From the NCBI GenBank assembly GCA_024401165.1, contig JAKSLN010000011.1, positions 1 through 38,214 on the forward strand: DNA of 38,214 nucleotides, given 5' to 3'. The translations under genes were made by a program, and so were the position numbers. The DNA comes from Bacteroidaceae bacterium (lineage in GTDB: Bacteria; Bacteroidota; Bacteroidia; Bacteroidales; Bacteroidaceae). The notes beneath the pieces are model-generated. The model ran no database searches. It was not told the DNA's origin and saw nothing but the letters and a program-made list of their open reading frames with translations. This document shows, piece after piece, positions 14,644 through 23,541 of this stretch (the stretch's first letter is position 1; every line of letters begins with the position of its first letter).

Positions 14644-17190
14644 ATGTACAAAAATCTATTACTCGCAGTGTGTCTGATGGCCTCGGTTGGTGCGTCGGCA
14701 CAAAAGTCAAGTAACGAACCGCTGAAACTGAACGACCTTGAATATTTCGAACGTCAGGGTGTGAATGTGCTGGTCTACAGCAACACGTTCAACGGTGGTT
14801 TCAACGATGAGAAAAATTCTGGTATCGAGGTTATTCACCATGGTGTCCGTACCATTCAGGGCGGTGCCGTCAGACTGAGCAACACGCCAGAGCAGTGGGA
14901 CCTTGTGCCCAAAATGACGGACCGAAAGGTGGACCGCGAGAAGGGTAGCATCGAGGTGGCACTGCGCTATGATGACTACGACTTTGACAGTCGCGTGGTT
15001 GTGACGGCCGTTGGCAAGGGTGTCGAGATTGCCGTCTATCTGGACAAGCCTCTTCCCGAAAAACTGGTGGGTGACGCGGGCTTCAACCTTGAGTTCCTGC
15101 CCTCGCAGTACTGGCAGAAGACGTTCATCATGGACGGAAAGCTGAACCGTCTGCCCCGCTACGCTGTAAGTGAGACGGTTACCCGCCCCAACAGCGAGAA
15201 ACCTCGTCAGTTCAAAGGTTTCAAGACCTATGACGACCGTGGTACCGGCCGTTTTGTTGATCCCCTGCCCATGGCAACGGGTCACTCCATCATCCTTGGC
15301 AGCGACACGCCCGAACGCCTGGTTCGCGTCAGCAGCCAGGACAGCGAGCTGAAGTTGTACGACGGACGAATGCTGGCTCAGAACGGATGGTTCGTCCTGC
15401 GCAGCGATCTGCCTAAGGGAAAGACGGGCAAGGTCATCACCTGGACTGTCGAGCCCAATGCCATCGACCAGTGGGTGCGTGAGCCCAATATCGGTTTCTC
15501 ACAGGTGGGCTACATTCCTGAGCAGCCCAAAGTGGCTGTCATCGAGCTTGATAAGGTAGACAAGGTGCAGTCGACAGCCAGTCTCTATCGCGTGATGGAG
15601 GATGGCAGTTCGCGCCAGGCCTTCACGGGCAAGGTTGTGGAGTGGGGACGCTTCTACAAGTACAACTATGCCAAGTTTGACTTCTCGGACGTTCGTGAAC
15701 CTGGTATCTACTACATCAAGTATGGTTCGACCCAGACCAACAACTTCATCATCGACAATTCGGTTTACGACAAGATTACGGACGCCACGACGGACGTGTG
15801 GGTGCCCATCCACATGAACCACATGGCCGTGAACGAGGGCTACCGCATGTGGCATGGCGAGCCTTTCAAGGAGGGCTATCTCCAGGCTCCTCCCAGCGAT
15901 CACTTTGACCTTCATAGTCAGGGCAAGACGACCGACACGAAGTACAAGCCCTACGAGCTGATTCCCGGTTTGAACGTGGGTGGTTTCTTCGATGCGGGTG
16001 ACTACGACATTGAGACGGGCAGCAACATTAGCGTTGTAGAGAACTTTGTTCGTGCATGGGAACTTTTCAAGAGCAATCGCGACGAGACTTTCGTCGACGA
16101 GAAGCAGCGTTATGTTGACCTCCATCGTCCCGATGGTGTGCCCGACATCTTGCAGTTCATCGAACACGGAACGCTCAACCTCGTGGCTCAGGCAGAGCAG
16201 ATTGGGCATATGGCTTCTACGCTATCTAACTCTGTTCTTGATAATTACCATCATCTGGGCGATATTAGCTCCATCACCGACGGCTTGCACTATGATCCTT
16301 CACTCAAACCCTATGAGGTGTCGGCTGATGGCAAATCGAGCGGTACGCCCGACGACATGTGGGCCTTCACCACTCGCAATCCCAGTCTCGACTTCCGTGC
16401 AGCCACCATGTTTGCTGCCGCCAGTCGTGCCCTTCAGGGTTACAACGACGAGTTGGCACAGCGTGCCCTCACCCAGTCGAAGCGCTTGATGGCAGAGGCA
16501 ACTGAACTGATGAAAAACCGTCCTCAGAATGGTCGTGGTGGCAGACGCGGTGGCGACAACATGGGCAGCATGGCAACCAACCTCCAACTGTATGGTGCCA
16601 CCCATGAGCAGAAATACCTCGACCTGTTCAACCAGCAGATCTGGACTTCGCTTGACCGCAACCTGAACGGTAGCATCCAAACGGCTCTGGATGCCGTTCC
16701 CTACATGGATGCGCAGTACAAGGTGAAGCTGCGCCCCTACATCCAGCGCTATCAGCAGTACATCGACAGCCTCGACGTGCAGAACCCCTATGGTGTGCCC
16801 ATTGGCACGGGTAACTGGGCAGGTGCAAGCGCAGTTCTCTCGTTCGGAACGACGGTCTGCTTTGCCAACCTCTATTTCCCTGATATCGTGCAGAAAAAGG
16901 AGATCTACCGTGTGTCAAGCTGGCTCTATGGTTGCCATCCCTATCACAACTACTCATTCGTTGCTACCGTTGGTGCAACCCGTCCCAAGAATGTCTTCTA
17001 CGGCAACAACCGTGCAGACTTCTCTGCCATCCCCGGCAACGTGGCTCCTGGTGTCCTCTTCCGCAAGCCCGACCACTTCGAGAACTTTGACGACTGGCCA
17101 TTCCTTTGGGGACAGAACGAGGGTACCATTGCGGGTAATACCCAGTACATTATCTTCGGTTCGGCTTTCAAGAACCAGGTTAAGAAATGA
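14644..17190 (+). CDS. Secreted GH9 glycoside hydrolase with extra N-terminal region
   Basis: 848 residues. A signal peptide (cut after about residue 19, GASAQ) is followed by about 260 residues of beta-rich sequence not typical of GH9. Next comes the Ig-like CelD_N domain (FSQVGYIPEQPKVAV near 285-299, FIIDNSVYD near 373) and the GH9 catalytic domain. The nucleophile/base pair is seen as D450-A-G-D453 in FFDAGDYD, and the general acid is probably E826 in GQNEGTIAGN. The motif GCHPYHNYSF near 766 is the usual substrate-binding His segment. GH9 enzymes cut beta-1,4 or mixed-linkage glucans; xyloglucan or exo-acting glucosidase activity is possible. A Gly/Arg-rich insert (NGRGGRRGGDNMG) near 627-639 is odd. 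A clear terminator follows. Confidence 0.92.
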   Translation: MYKNLLLAVCLMASVGASAQKSSNEPLKLNDLEYFERQGVNVLVYSNTFNGGFNDEKNSGIEVIHHGVRTIQGGAVRLSNTPEQWDLVPKMTDRKVDREKGSIEVALRYDDYDFDSRVVVTAVGKGVEIAVYLDKPLPEKLVGDAGFNLEFLPSQYWQKTFIMDGKLNRLPRYAVSETVTRPNSEKPRQFKGFKTYDDRGTGRFVDPLPMATGHSIILGSDTPERLVRVSSQDSELKLYDGRMLAQNGWFVLRSDLPKGKTGKVITWTVEPNAIDQWVREPNIGFSQVGYIPEQPKVAVIELDKVDKVQSTASLYRVMEDGSSRQAFTGKVVEWGRFYKYNYAKFDFSDVREPGIYYIKYGSTQTNNFIIDNSVYDKITDATTDVWVPIHMNHMAVNEGYRMWHGEPFKEGYLQAPPSDHFDLHSQGKTTDTKYKPYELIPGLNVGGFFDAGDYDIETGSNISVVENFVRAWELFKSNRDETFVDEKQRYVDLHRPDGVPDILQFIEHGTLNLVAQAEQIGHMASTLSNSVLDNYHHLGDISSITDGLHYDPSLKPYEVSADGKSSGTPDDMWAFTTRNPSLDFRAATMFAAASRALQGYNDELAQRALTQSKRLMAEATELMKNRPQNGRGGRRGGDNMGSMATNLQLYGATHEQKYLDLFNQQIWTSLDRNLNGSIQTALDAVPYMDAQYKVKLRPYIQRYQQYIDSLDVQNPYGVPIGTGNWAGASAVLSFGTTVCFANLYFPDIVQKKEIYRVSSWLYGCHPYHNYSFVATVGATRPKNVFYGNNRADFSAIPGNVAPGVLFRKPDHFENFDDWPFLWGQNEGTIAGNTQYIIFGSAFKNQVKK

Positions 17191-17194
17191 TACC

Positions 17195-17232
17195 AAGCAG
17201 AAAGTCCCAGAGTAATCTGGGACTTTCTGCTT
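17195..17232. terminator. Bidirectional hairpin terminator
   Basis: AAGCAGAAAGTCCCAGA (17195-17211) and its perfect complement (17216-17232) form a 17-bp stem with a 4-base loop, starting 4 bases after the GH9 stop and ending 26 bases before the stop of the convergent ligase gene. No long T run follows on either strand, which is common for terminators in this phylum. Confidence 0.8.
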
Positions 17233-17258
17233 ACCGTAATGTATTGTCGTATTGTTTC

Positions 17259-18926
17259 TTATACGGGATAATCCGTGTACTTGTAGCGCTTGATGCTCTT
17301 CTTGGGAGTCTTCTCGAACTCGTTCTCGACGATGCGGATGCCGGCAAGTTGGCAGTAGTTGGGCAGGGCGACATTGAGTTCCTTGCGGTTCTGCTCCATG
17401 ATGGCTTCGAGGTCCTTGGTCGAGAGGTTGAGCTTGGTGGCCTGCTCCATGTCGGGGTAGACGAGACCGTAGAGTTTCTCTCCGCGCTGAATGACGAGGC
17501 ACTCGTTGACAAGAGCCACGTTGCTGAGCTTGTCCTCAATTTCCTCGGGATAGATGTTCTGTCCGTTGGCACCCAAAAGCATTGTCTTGCAACGGCCCTT
17601 GATGGTGACGTTGCCTTCGGCATCCATAACACCGAGGTCGCCGGTATGGTACCAACCCTCTGCGTCGAGCGTGGAGCGAGTAGCCTCCTCGTTCTTGTAG
17701 TAACCGAGCATGACATTGGGACCCTTGGCAAGAATCTCGCCTGCGATGTTCTCGGGATCGGGACTGTCGATGCGAACCTGCATGTTCTTCGCTGCCTTAC
17801 CGCATGAGCCCTTCTTGAACCTCTTCCAGTCTTCGTAGCAGATGATGGGAGCACACTCGGTAGCACCGTAACCGACGGTGTAGTTGAAACCGACGTCCTT
17901 CAGCAGAGCCTCAATCTCCTGGTTGAAGGCAGCACCACCGATGATGACCTCGTAGTACTTGCCACCGAAAGCCTCGCGCATGCTCTCGCAAATCTTCTTC
18001 TTGATGCGGTCGCCGATGATGGGTACGTTCATCATGAGCTTTACCTTGGGATCCTGAATCTTGGGAAGAACGGCCTTGCGGACAACCTTCTCGATGATGA
18101 GGGGCACGCAGATGAGGACGCAGGGCTTGATGTCTGCCAGTGCCTTGAGGAGGATGACGGGACTGGGCATCTTCGTAAGGAAGAAGATGTGCAAACCGTA
18201 GATAAACTCGTAGATGAACTCGAAGGCCATGCCGTATTCGTGGGCCATGGGCAACATGCTGAGAATGTTCTGCCCAGGATTGATGTGGGGGCTGAGTACG
18301 GCTTGTGCAAAGTCCACGTTACTCCAGACGGCACGGTAGGGAATCATTACGCCCTTTGAGTTGCTGGTCGTGCCGCTTGTGTAGTTGATGAGTGCCAGTT
18401 CATCGGGACTGTCCTGATGGTAGCTGATGTGCTGGGCGCGGAAGTTGTTGGGATACTTCTCGCCATAAAGCTTGTTGAGGTTGTTGCGGGCAGCAGAGAG
18501 TTGATCGCAGCGGCTGGCGAGAAGGGTGTAGTCGGTGAAAGAGACGCAGCCAAGCAACTGAGGCATTTCGTCGAACTTGAGGTTCTCGAAAATCTGGTCG
18601 GTGACGAACAGAATGCGAGACTCGCTATGGTTGACGATGTCCTGGATCTGACTGGGATGGAACTCGTTCAGGATGGGTACAACGACGGCTCCGTAGGTCA
18701 GGATGGAGAAGAAGGCTGCTCCCCAGCGTGCAGAGTTGCGACCACAAAGTGCAATCTTTTCGCCTTTCTGGATGCCGCTCGCCTCAAAGAGGATGTGCAT
18801 CTTTTCGATTACGCGTGCTACGTCTTTGTACTGATAGGTGTAGGCTCCGTAGTCGGACATGGAGGGCATGTCCCAGTGGGACTTTATGCTCTCGGCCACC
18901 ATTGCATTAAAACTGGGGATTTCCAT
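17259..18926 (-). CDS. AMP-forming acyl-CoA synthetase-like protein (long-chain type)
   Basis: 555 residues, cytoplasmic. Adenylate-forming family motifs are complete: the P-loop-like YTSGTTSNSKG at 182-192, YGATECAP at 353-360, GWYHTGD at 424-430, and GRCKTMLLGANGQNIYPEEI at 444-463. A likely catalytic lysine lies in the C-terminal KTPKKSIKRYKY. The overall likeness is to long-chain fatty acid--CoA ligases, which activate fatty acids via an acyl-adenylate; another carboxylic acid or an acyl carrier protein as acceptor cannot be ruled out. It has its own promoter and converges on the GH9 gene. Confidence 0.88.
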   Translation of the reverse strand: MEIPSFNAMVAESIKSHWDMPSMSDYGAYTYQYKDVARVIEKMHILFEASGIQKGEKIALCGRNSARWGAAFFSILTYGAVVVPILNEFHPSQIQDIVNHSESRILFVTDQIFENLKFDEMPQLLGCVSFTDYTLLASRCDQLSAARNNLNKLYGEKYPNNFRAQHISYHQDSPDELALINYTSGTTSNSKGVMIPYRAVWSNVDFAQAVLSPHINPGQNILSMLPMAHEYGMAFEFIYEFIYGLHIFFLTKMPSPVILLKALADIKPCVLICVPLIIEKVVRKAVLPKIQDPKVKLMMNVPIIGDRIKKKICESMREAFGGKYYEVIIGGAAFNQEIEALLKDVGFNYTVGYGATECAPIICYEDWKRFKKGSCGKAAKNMQVRIDSPDPENIAGEILAKGPNVMLGYYKNEEATRSTLDAEGWYHTGDLGVMDAEGNVTIKGRCKTMLLGANGQNIYPEEIEDKLSNVALVNECLVIQRGEKLYGLVYPDMEQATKLNLSTKDLEAIMEQNRKELNVALPNYCQLAGIRIVENEFEKTPKKSIKRYKYTDYPV

Positions 18927-18956
18927 ATTCTAGTAATTTGATTAGTAATTATTGCA

Positions 18957-18987
18957 CAAAGGTAGTGACTTCTGTGCAATAATGCAA
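18957..18987 (-). promoter_or_regulatory. Promoter of the acyl-CoA synthetase-like gene
   Basis: Minus-strand -7 box TACCTTTG (18964 to 18957) with TTG (18987 to 18985) exactly 20 bases upstream, 30 bases before the ATG at 18926. Confidence 0.65.
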
Positions 18988-19029
18988 GATTTAAGGGTGA
19001 AAAATTGCACAAAAAGGCAAATTTTGTGC

Positions 19030-19710
19030 TTAATATACGCGTGGACCGAAGATTTTGCTTCCAACCCTGACTAAAGTGGAACCTTCCCGAACGGCGATGG
19101 GGTAGTCGTCGCTCATTCCCATGGAGCATTCGCAGAAGGCCTCTGAATCGGGGAAGAATTGCTGCCGTGCCTTCTCAAAGTACTGTCGTGCCGTACGGAA
19201 CTCGTTGGCTATCTGAGTCTCATCGTCGACGTTGCTGGCCATGCACATGATGCCGGCAATCTGGATGTGTGGCATGTCGCACCAGGCTCCTTCGCTCAGC
19301 AATTGGTCGCACTCGGCGGGTGTCAGTCCGAACTTGGTCTCCTCCTGTGCCAGGTGCAGCTGCAGCAAGACGCGTATGGTGCGGTTGCAACGTGCTGCCT
19401 GCTTCTCAATTTCCTGCAGTAGTCGAAGGCTGTCGACTGCATGGATGAGCGAGACGTAAGGTGCGATGTACTTTACCTTGTTTGTCTGGAGATGGCCGAT
19501 GAAGTGCCATTCGATATCAGCAGGCAGGACACCCACTTTTTGCTGAAGCTCCTGGACATGACTCTCGCCAAAGACGCGCTGTCCGGCCTCGTAGGCTGTT
19601 TGAATCATCTCGGCAGGGTGATACTTGGAGATGGCAACGAGGCGTGTCTGCTTGGGAAGCTCTCGGTTGATTTCCTGTATGGTTGTGGTTATGTGCTGAT
19701 GAATGTCCAT
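19030..19710 (-). CDS. YggS family pyridoxal phosphate-binding protein
   Basis: 226 residues, the normal length for the YggS/PLPBP family. The PLP lysine is K29 in LVAISKYHP. Other blocks are FGESHVQEL near 47-55 (the usual FGENYVQE, with S and H in place of N and Y), WHFIGHLQTNKVK near 68-80, and the phosphate-binding C-terminus MGMSDDYPIAVREGSTLVRVGSKIFG. The family buffers pyridoxal 5'-phosphate and affects amino-acid and keto-acid pools; it has no proven catalytic reaction. It is transcribed leftward from a promoter overlapping that of the divergent phosphoesterase gene. Confidence 0.92.
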   Translation of the reverse strand: MDIHQHITTTIQEINRELPKQTRLVAISKYHPAEMIQTAYEAGQRVFGESHVQELQQKVGVLPADIEWHFIGHLQTNKVKYIAPYVSLIHAVDSLRLLQEIEKQAARCNRTIRVLLQLHLAQEETKFGLTPAECDQLLSEGAWCDMPHIQIAGIMCMASNVDDETQIANEFRTARQYFEKARQQFFPDSEAFCECSMGMSDDYPIAVREGSTLVRVGSKIFGPRVY

Positions 19711-19756
19711 GGGATATTTTCTCTGTTGTTTTACTTCCTTTTTATAATCGATTATA

Positions 19757-19788
19757 CAAAGTTACCTATTTTTTTTGTAATTTTGCAA
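19757..19788 (-). promoter_or_regulatory. Promoter of the YggS-family gene
   Basis: Minus-strand -7 box TAACTTTG (19764 to 19757) with TTG (19788 to 19786) 21 bases upstream. The stretch between the elements contains the -7 box of the divergent gene (19778-19785), so the two promoters overlap. Confidence 0.6.
19778..19785 (+). promoter_or_regulatory. -7 box of the 5'-nucleotidase-like gene
   Basis: TAATTTTG fits TAnnTTTG. It ends 7 bases before the first possible ATG (19793), so a message from here would be nearly leaderless for that start and would have a leader of about 20 bases for the ATG at 19814. Confidence 0.55.
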
Positions 19789-19792
19789 CAGA

Positions 19793-21565
19793 ATGATGAA
19801 AAAACACAGAACGATGAGAAAACTTGTCACCTTGCTTTGCTGTATGACCACCTCCATGCTTCTTGCCCAGAATAGAATCGTTGAACTGACCTTCTTGCAC
19901 ACGAGTGACGTGCACGGATCGGTGTTCAGCTACGACTACATGAAACATCGTCAGACACAATCGGGTCTGCCCTTCATCTATGCCTATGCTGACAGTCTGC
20001 AGTCGGAACTTGGAGAACGTCTCATCCTGACGGATGGAGGCGACTGCCTGCAAGGCCAACCTGCGGCCTACTACAGCAACTACATTGACACGACCTCCGC
20101 GCATGTCATTGCTTCGGTGATGAACCAGATGCACTATGTCTGCACCGCCATGGGTAACCATGACATCGAGACGGGCCATGCTGTTTATGACCGTTGGATT
20201 CGCGAACTGAATATGCCGTGTCTGGGCGCCAATGTGATTGATACCCGGACAGGTGAGCCTTACCTTACACCTTATATAATATTAAATAGGGCCGGAGTCC
20301 GCATTGCATTTCTCGGCATGGTGACACCCGCCATCCCTTACTGGCTTCCTGAGAATTTATGGGAAAATTTACGTTTCGAAAACATTCCCGAGAGCAGTGA
20401 GAAGTGGATGAAGGTGATTCAGGAGCGCGAGAAACCAGACCTCATCGTTGGTGTCTTTCATAGCGGATTCAGCGATGGCATCGCACAGGACGGTTGTTTG
20501 GAGAACGCAACGGAGTTGACGGCTCGCACCGTTGACGGTTTTGATTTTATCCTGTATGGACACGATCATCGTGCTGCCATTCAAGATGTTAAGACTGATA
20601 ATGGAAAGGTTGTCAAGTGCATGGGACCCACAAATGCTGGAACACGTTTTGTTCAGGCGAGTGTTAAACTTACCTACGAAGGGGAGAATCTTGTTGGCAA
20701 GGAGATTGATGGCAAGGTGATGTCGACAACAGACTGCTTGCAGTTGCTTGGCAAGAAAGGCTTGCAGAAGGCTCAACTCTTTGAAGCAGATTTTGTGGAC
20801 GAACGACTGGCATTGGACAACTGGGTCAACAAACCGATAGGTATGCTTACGGAGGACCTGGTTGAAGCAGATGCTTATTTTGGGCCTTCGAAATTTATAG
20901 ACTTCATCCACCAGATGCAACTTGAACTGACAGGAGCAGACGTGTCGTTTTCGGCTCCGTTATCCTTCAATACGATTCTGAATGCTGGCGAACTTACAGT
21001 TAATCATATGTTTAACCTCTACAAGTTTGAGAATATGCTCTATACGATGCGACTTACGGGGCGTGAGATAAAGGGGGCATTGGAGATGAGCTATGGCAAA
21101 TGGACCGTGCAGATGCAGCGTGCAGAAGACCATATCATGTTGCTGAAGGACGATGACGCGGCAAATGGCAAAAAATCTTCTTTTGTCAACATGACTTTCA
21201 ATTTTGATTCGGCTGCCGGCATCATCTATGAAGTCGATGTGACGAAGCCGGTGGGAGAGCGCGTCCACATTATTAGCATGGCAGACGGTTCGCCATTCTC
21301 GTTCGACAAAGAGTATCGTGTAGCGGTAAATAGCTATCGTGGAAATGGTGGCGGAGAACTGCTGACCGAAGGTGCTGGCATTGCGAGAACCGAACTTCCA
21401 GGTCGCATTTTGAAGTCAACCGAAGTGGATCTGCGTTACCACCTGATGCAGCACATCATTAAGAAGGGAACGATAACGCCTACAAGCCTCAATCAGTGGA
21501 GATTCGTTCCCGAAGAGTGGGCAAAGCCTGCCATCGAGCGCGACAGAAAGTTGCTGTTTAAATAG
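19793..21565 (+). CDS. Exported 5'-nucleotidase/cyclic nucleotide phosphodiesterase-type protein
   Basis: 590 residues from the first ATG. The ATG at 19814 (583 residues, MRKLVTLLCC) fits the promoter position better and still gives a signal peptide ending near LLAQ. The N-terminal metallophosphoesterase domain shows D39-x-H41 in HTSDVHG, the GDC segment in DGGDCLQGQP near 81-90, GNHD at 121-124, and YGHDH near 255-259. The C-terminal 5'-nucleotidase substrate domain spans about 360-560 (SFSAPLSFNTILNAGEL, NSYRGNGGGEL). Expected role: periplasmic release of nucleosides and phosphate from nucleotides or 2',3'-cyclic nucleotides. It converges on the antiporter gene with 102 bases between the stops, where no clear terminator was seen. 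Confidence 0.9.
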   Translation: MMKKHRTMRKLVTLLCCMTTSMLLAQNRIVELTFLHTSDVHGSVFSYDYMKHRQTQSGLPFIYAYADSLQSELGERLILTDGGDCLQGQPAAYYSNYIDTTSAHVIASVMNQMHYVCTAMGNHDIETGHAVYDRWIRELNMPCLGANVIDTRTGEPYLTPYIILNRAGVRIAFLGMVTPAIPYWLPENLWENLRFENIPESSEKWMKVIQEREKPDLIVGVFHSGFSDGIAQDGCLENATELTARTVDGFDFILYGHDHRAAIQDVKTDNGKVVKCMGPTNAGTRFVQASVKLTYEGENLVGKEIDGKVMSTTDCLQLLGKKGLQKAQLFEADFVDERLALDNWVNKPIGMLTEDLVEADAYFGPSKFIDFIHQMQLELTGADVSFSAPLSFNTILNAGELTVNHMFNLYKFENMLYTMRLTGREIKGALEMSYGKWTVQMQRAEDHIMLLKDDDAANGKKSSFVNMTFNFDSAAGIIYEVDVTKPVGERVHIISMADGSPFSFDKEYRVAVNSYRGNGGGELLTEGAGIARTELPGRILKSTEVDLRYHLMQHIIKKGTITPTSLNQWRFVPEEWAKPAIERDRKLLFK

Positions 21566-21667
21566 TCAGAAGCTATTTCTCTAATAGTCAAAGCAGTTTA
21601 AGACATCAAAGTTAACGTGCGTGTTGCTGGTTGGTGACAACGAGCATCTTCGCCTAATTTGTGGTCC

Positions 21668-22624
21668 TTAAATCGCTTGAAGGACAAGGTAGGTGATGAA
21701 GGCCACGTAGCAGAAACACATGACTCCGCCTTCCCAGCGTTCCAGCGCACGCTTGCTGTGACAGAAGATCCACATCAGAAGGCCGCTGCCAACCAGCGCC
21801 GTGTATTGTACAATGTCGATGTCGCCAACCTGCATGGGATTGACGCTGGAGCAGACACCCAGTACAAAGAATATGTTGAAGACACAGCTTCCAACAACAT
21901 TTCCCACGGCCATACCGACTGATCCCTTGCGTGCAGCAATCAAACTTGCGGCAAACTCGGGCAGCGATGTTCCGCCAGCCAGAATGGTCAGGCCAATGAC
22001 AGTCTCGCTAATGCCAAATGTTCGTGCAAGAGAGGTGCCAGCTTCGACCAGCATTTCTCCACCTCCGACAAGACACGAAAAACCTAATAGCAAGAAAACC
22101 AATATCTTCCATGTAGGCATCTCTTCCTTTACTTCATTGTTTTCCTGAGGTTTGTTTTTTGATAGAGAATACGTGTAGGAAAGAAAAATGAGGAAGAAGA
22201 GTATCATCACGGCGCCATCGCTGCGTGTCAGTATGTTTTCACTCTGTCCTGTTAACAAAATGTCGTTAGCCAGGAAAAAGAGGGCGAGCGAAGCCAGTAT
22301 GGTCAGCGGAATATCTTTCCAGATGGTTGTCGCGTTGATACTGATGGGTTTGACGACTGCTACGGCACCGGTAATGACCAATATGTTAAAGAGATTACTG
22401 CCAACGATATTGCCGGCAGACATGCCCCCGCTGCCCTGAATGGACGAAAAAAGACTGACGCTGAACTCGGGCAATGAACTGCCCATGGCAACTACGGTCA
22501 GTCCGATGACTGTTTCGCTAACGTTCAATCGGCGGGCCAATGCGCTGGAACCATCGGTCAGGCGATCTGCTCCCCACAGGATGATGACTGCACCTGCAAC
22601 AAGAAAAATTATATCAAGCAGCAT
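21668..22624 (-). CDS. Sodium/calcium antiporter of the CaCA (YrbG-like) family
   Basis: 318 residues with about ten membrane helices in two inverted halves. The two alpha repeats are clear: VAMGSSLPEFSVSL with GNIVGSNLFNI near 45-83, and AGGTSLPEFAASL with GNVVGSCVFNI near 214-252. The Glu in each PEF is the ion-binding residue of the family. A hydrophilic cytoplasmic loop (KNKPQENNEVKEEM) near 155-168 joins the halves. The protein should exchange Na+ or H+ for Ca2+ across the inner membrane. It is monocistronic with its own promoter. Confidence 0.93.
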   Translation of the reverse strand: MLLDIIFLVAGAVIILWGADRLTDGSSALARRLNVSETVIGLTVVAMGSSLPEFSVSLFSSIQGSGGMSAGNIVGSNLFNILVITGAVAVVKPISINATTIWKDIPLTILASLALFFLANDILLTGQSENILTRSDGAVMILFFLIFLSYTYSLSKNKPQENNEVKEEMPTWKILVFLLLGFSCLVGGGEMLVEAGTSLARTFGISETVIGLTILAGGTSLPEFAASLIAARKGSVGMAVGNVVGSCVFNIFFVLGVCSSVNPMQVGDIDIVQYTALVGSGLLMWIFCHSKRALERWEGGVMCFCYVAFITYLVLQAI

Positions 22625-22648
22625 AGTTCTAATTTAAGAAATGTGTTG

Positions 22649-22679
22649 CAAAATTACAAATAAAAACATAAACAGACAA
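22649..22679 (-). promoter_or_regulatory. Promoter of the antiporter gene
   Basis: Minus-strand -7 box TAATTTTG (22656 to 22649) with TTG (22679 to 22677) exactly 20 bases upstream, 24 bases before the ATG. Confidence 0.65.
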
Positions 22680-22729
22680 CGTAACGATTGTTTTTTATCT
22701 AATTTATGTATTTAACAAAAAAAAAGTTG

Positions 22730-22748
22730 TAAATTTGCGGTAAATTTG
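22730..22748 (+). promoter_or_regulatory. Two -7 boxes before the lipoprotein gene
   Basis: TAAATTTG occurs twice, at 22730-22737 and 22741-22748, 11 bases apart. Only the first leaves room for a short leader before the ATG at 22756. No TTG stands at the usual distance from either. Confidence 0.45.
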
Positions 22749-22755
22749 TGTAGAA

Positions 22756-23355
22756 ATGAAGAAAACACTATACGTTCCTATTCTTTTTTCATTGCTTTTA
22801 CTTTCCAACTGCCGTTGTGGAAAGAAGGCAGGCAACGACGTTGACTCACCAGAAAATGATACCGTTGGACAGGTCGAAAATCGCGACTCTACCTTGTGGG
22901 GTAGAATGGGTGATGGAACGACAATGAACGTCCTTGAATTTATTACAGATGAGGGAGATACGTTGTATCTCTCAAAAATGTCAGAAGAAACAGAGCAAGA
23001 AGGAGAGATGATAGGCTCTGTTAGAAATTTTACTGATCGTTTTGCTGTTACTACCCGTGGTGAGGCCGTAGATGATGGTGCTTCGCTGCTTACGTGCGTC
23101 AACGTCTCACAACTCATGGGAACCTGGAAGACGAGTGACATGGTTCTCTCTCTGTATGCGGATGGTACGGCAGGAAATGGCATGGCGAATTATTCCGGTT
23201 GGAAGGTGATGAACGGAAAACTCGTTCTCGCAGGAAAAGTAAACACCGAGTATGGAGAAACGGATCGTTTTGATACACTCCAGATCCTTCGTCTTGACGA
23301 GGATTCTTTGTTAATGGTCACTCCTCAACACGAGACGATAGCCTTCGGTCGTTAA
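22756..23355 (+). CDS. Lipoprotein with a lipocalin-like C-terminal domain
   Basis: 199 residues. The signal sequence ends in LLLLSNC, with C19 as the probable lipidation site, closely followed by C21. The following segment is acidic and flexible (residues about 22-45). From about 115 a beta-rich domain reads LMGTWKTSDMVLSLYADGTAG ... MNGKLVLAG ... LQILRLDEDSLLM, the pattern of small Bacteroidetes lipocalin-like lipoproteins. The protein is expected to be anchored in the inner or outer membrane. Ligand and role are unknown. Confidence 0.75.
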   Translation: MKKTLYVPILFSLLLLSNCRCGKKAGNDVDSPENDTVGQVENRDSTLWGRMGDGTTMNVLEFITDEGDTLYLSKMSEETEQEGEMIGSVRNFTDRFAVTTRGEAVDDGASLLTCVNVSQLMGTWKTSDMVLSLYADGTAGNGMANYSGWKVMNGKLVLAGKVNTEYGETDRFDTLQILRLDEDSLLMVTPQHETIAFGR

Positions 23356-23484
23356 AGTCCCACTTTTGCATCACAAAAACTTAAAAAACTATCAATATTT
23401 CTTAATTATATATTTAAAATCGTTAAAGAGGGAAAAAAACACCTCTTTTGATGACGGAAAATTTCGTTTTTCGTTTTTTATTTG

Positions 23485-23492
23485 TAAATTTG
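23485..23492 (+). promoter_or_regulatory. Probable -7 box for the TPR protein gene
   Basis: TAAATTTG fits TAnnTTTG, 49 bases upstream of the ATG at 23542. The upstream sequence at the -33 distance is TTTCG rather than TTG. Confidence 0.5.
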
Positions 23493-23541
23493 CGATAGAT
23501 AAGAAGCAGAAAGTCGATAATAATAACAAAACATAACAGAA

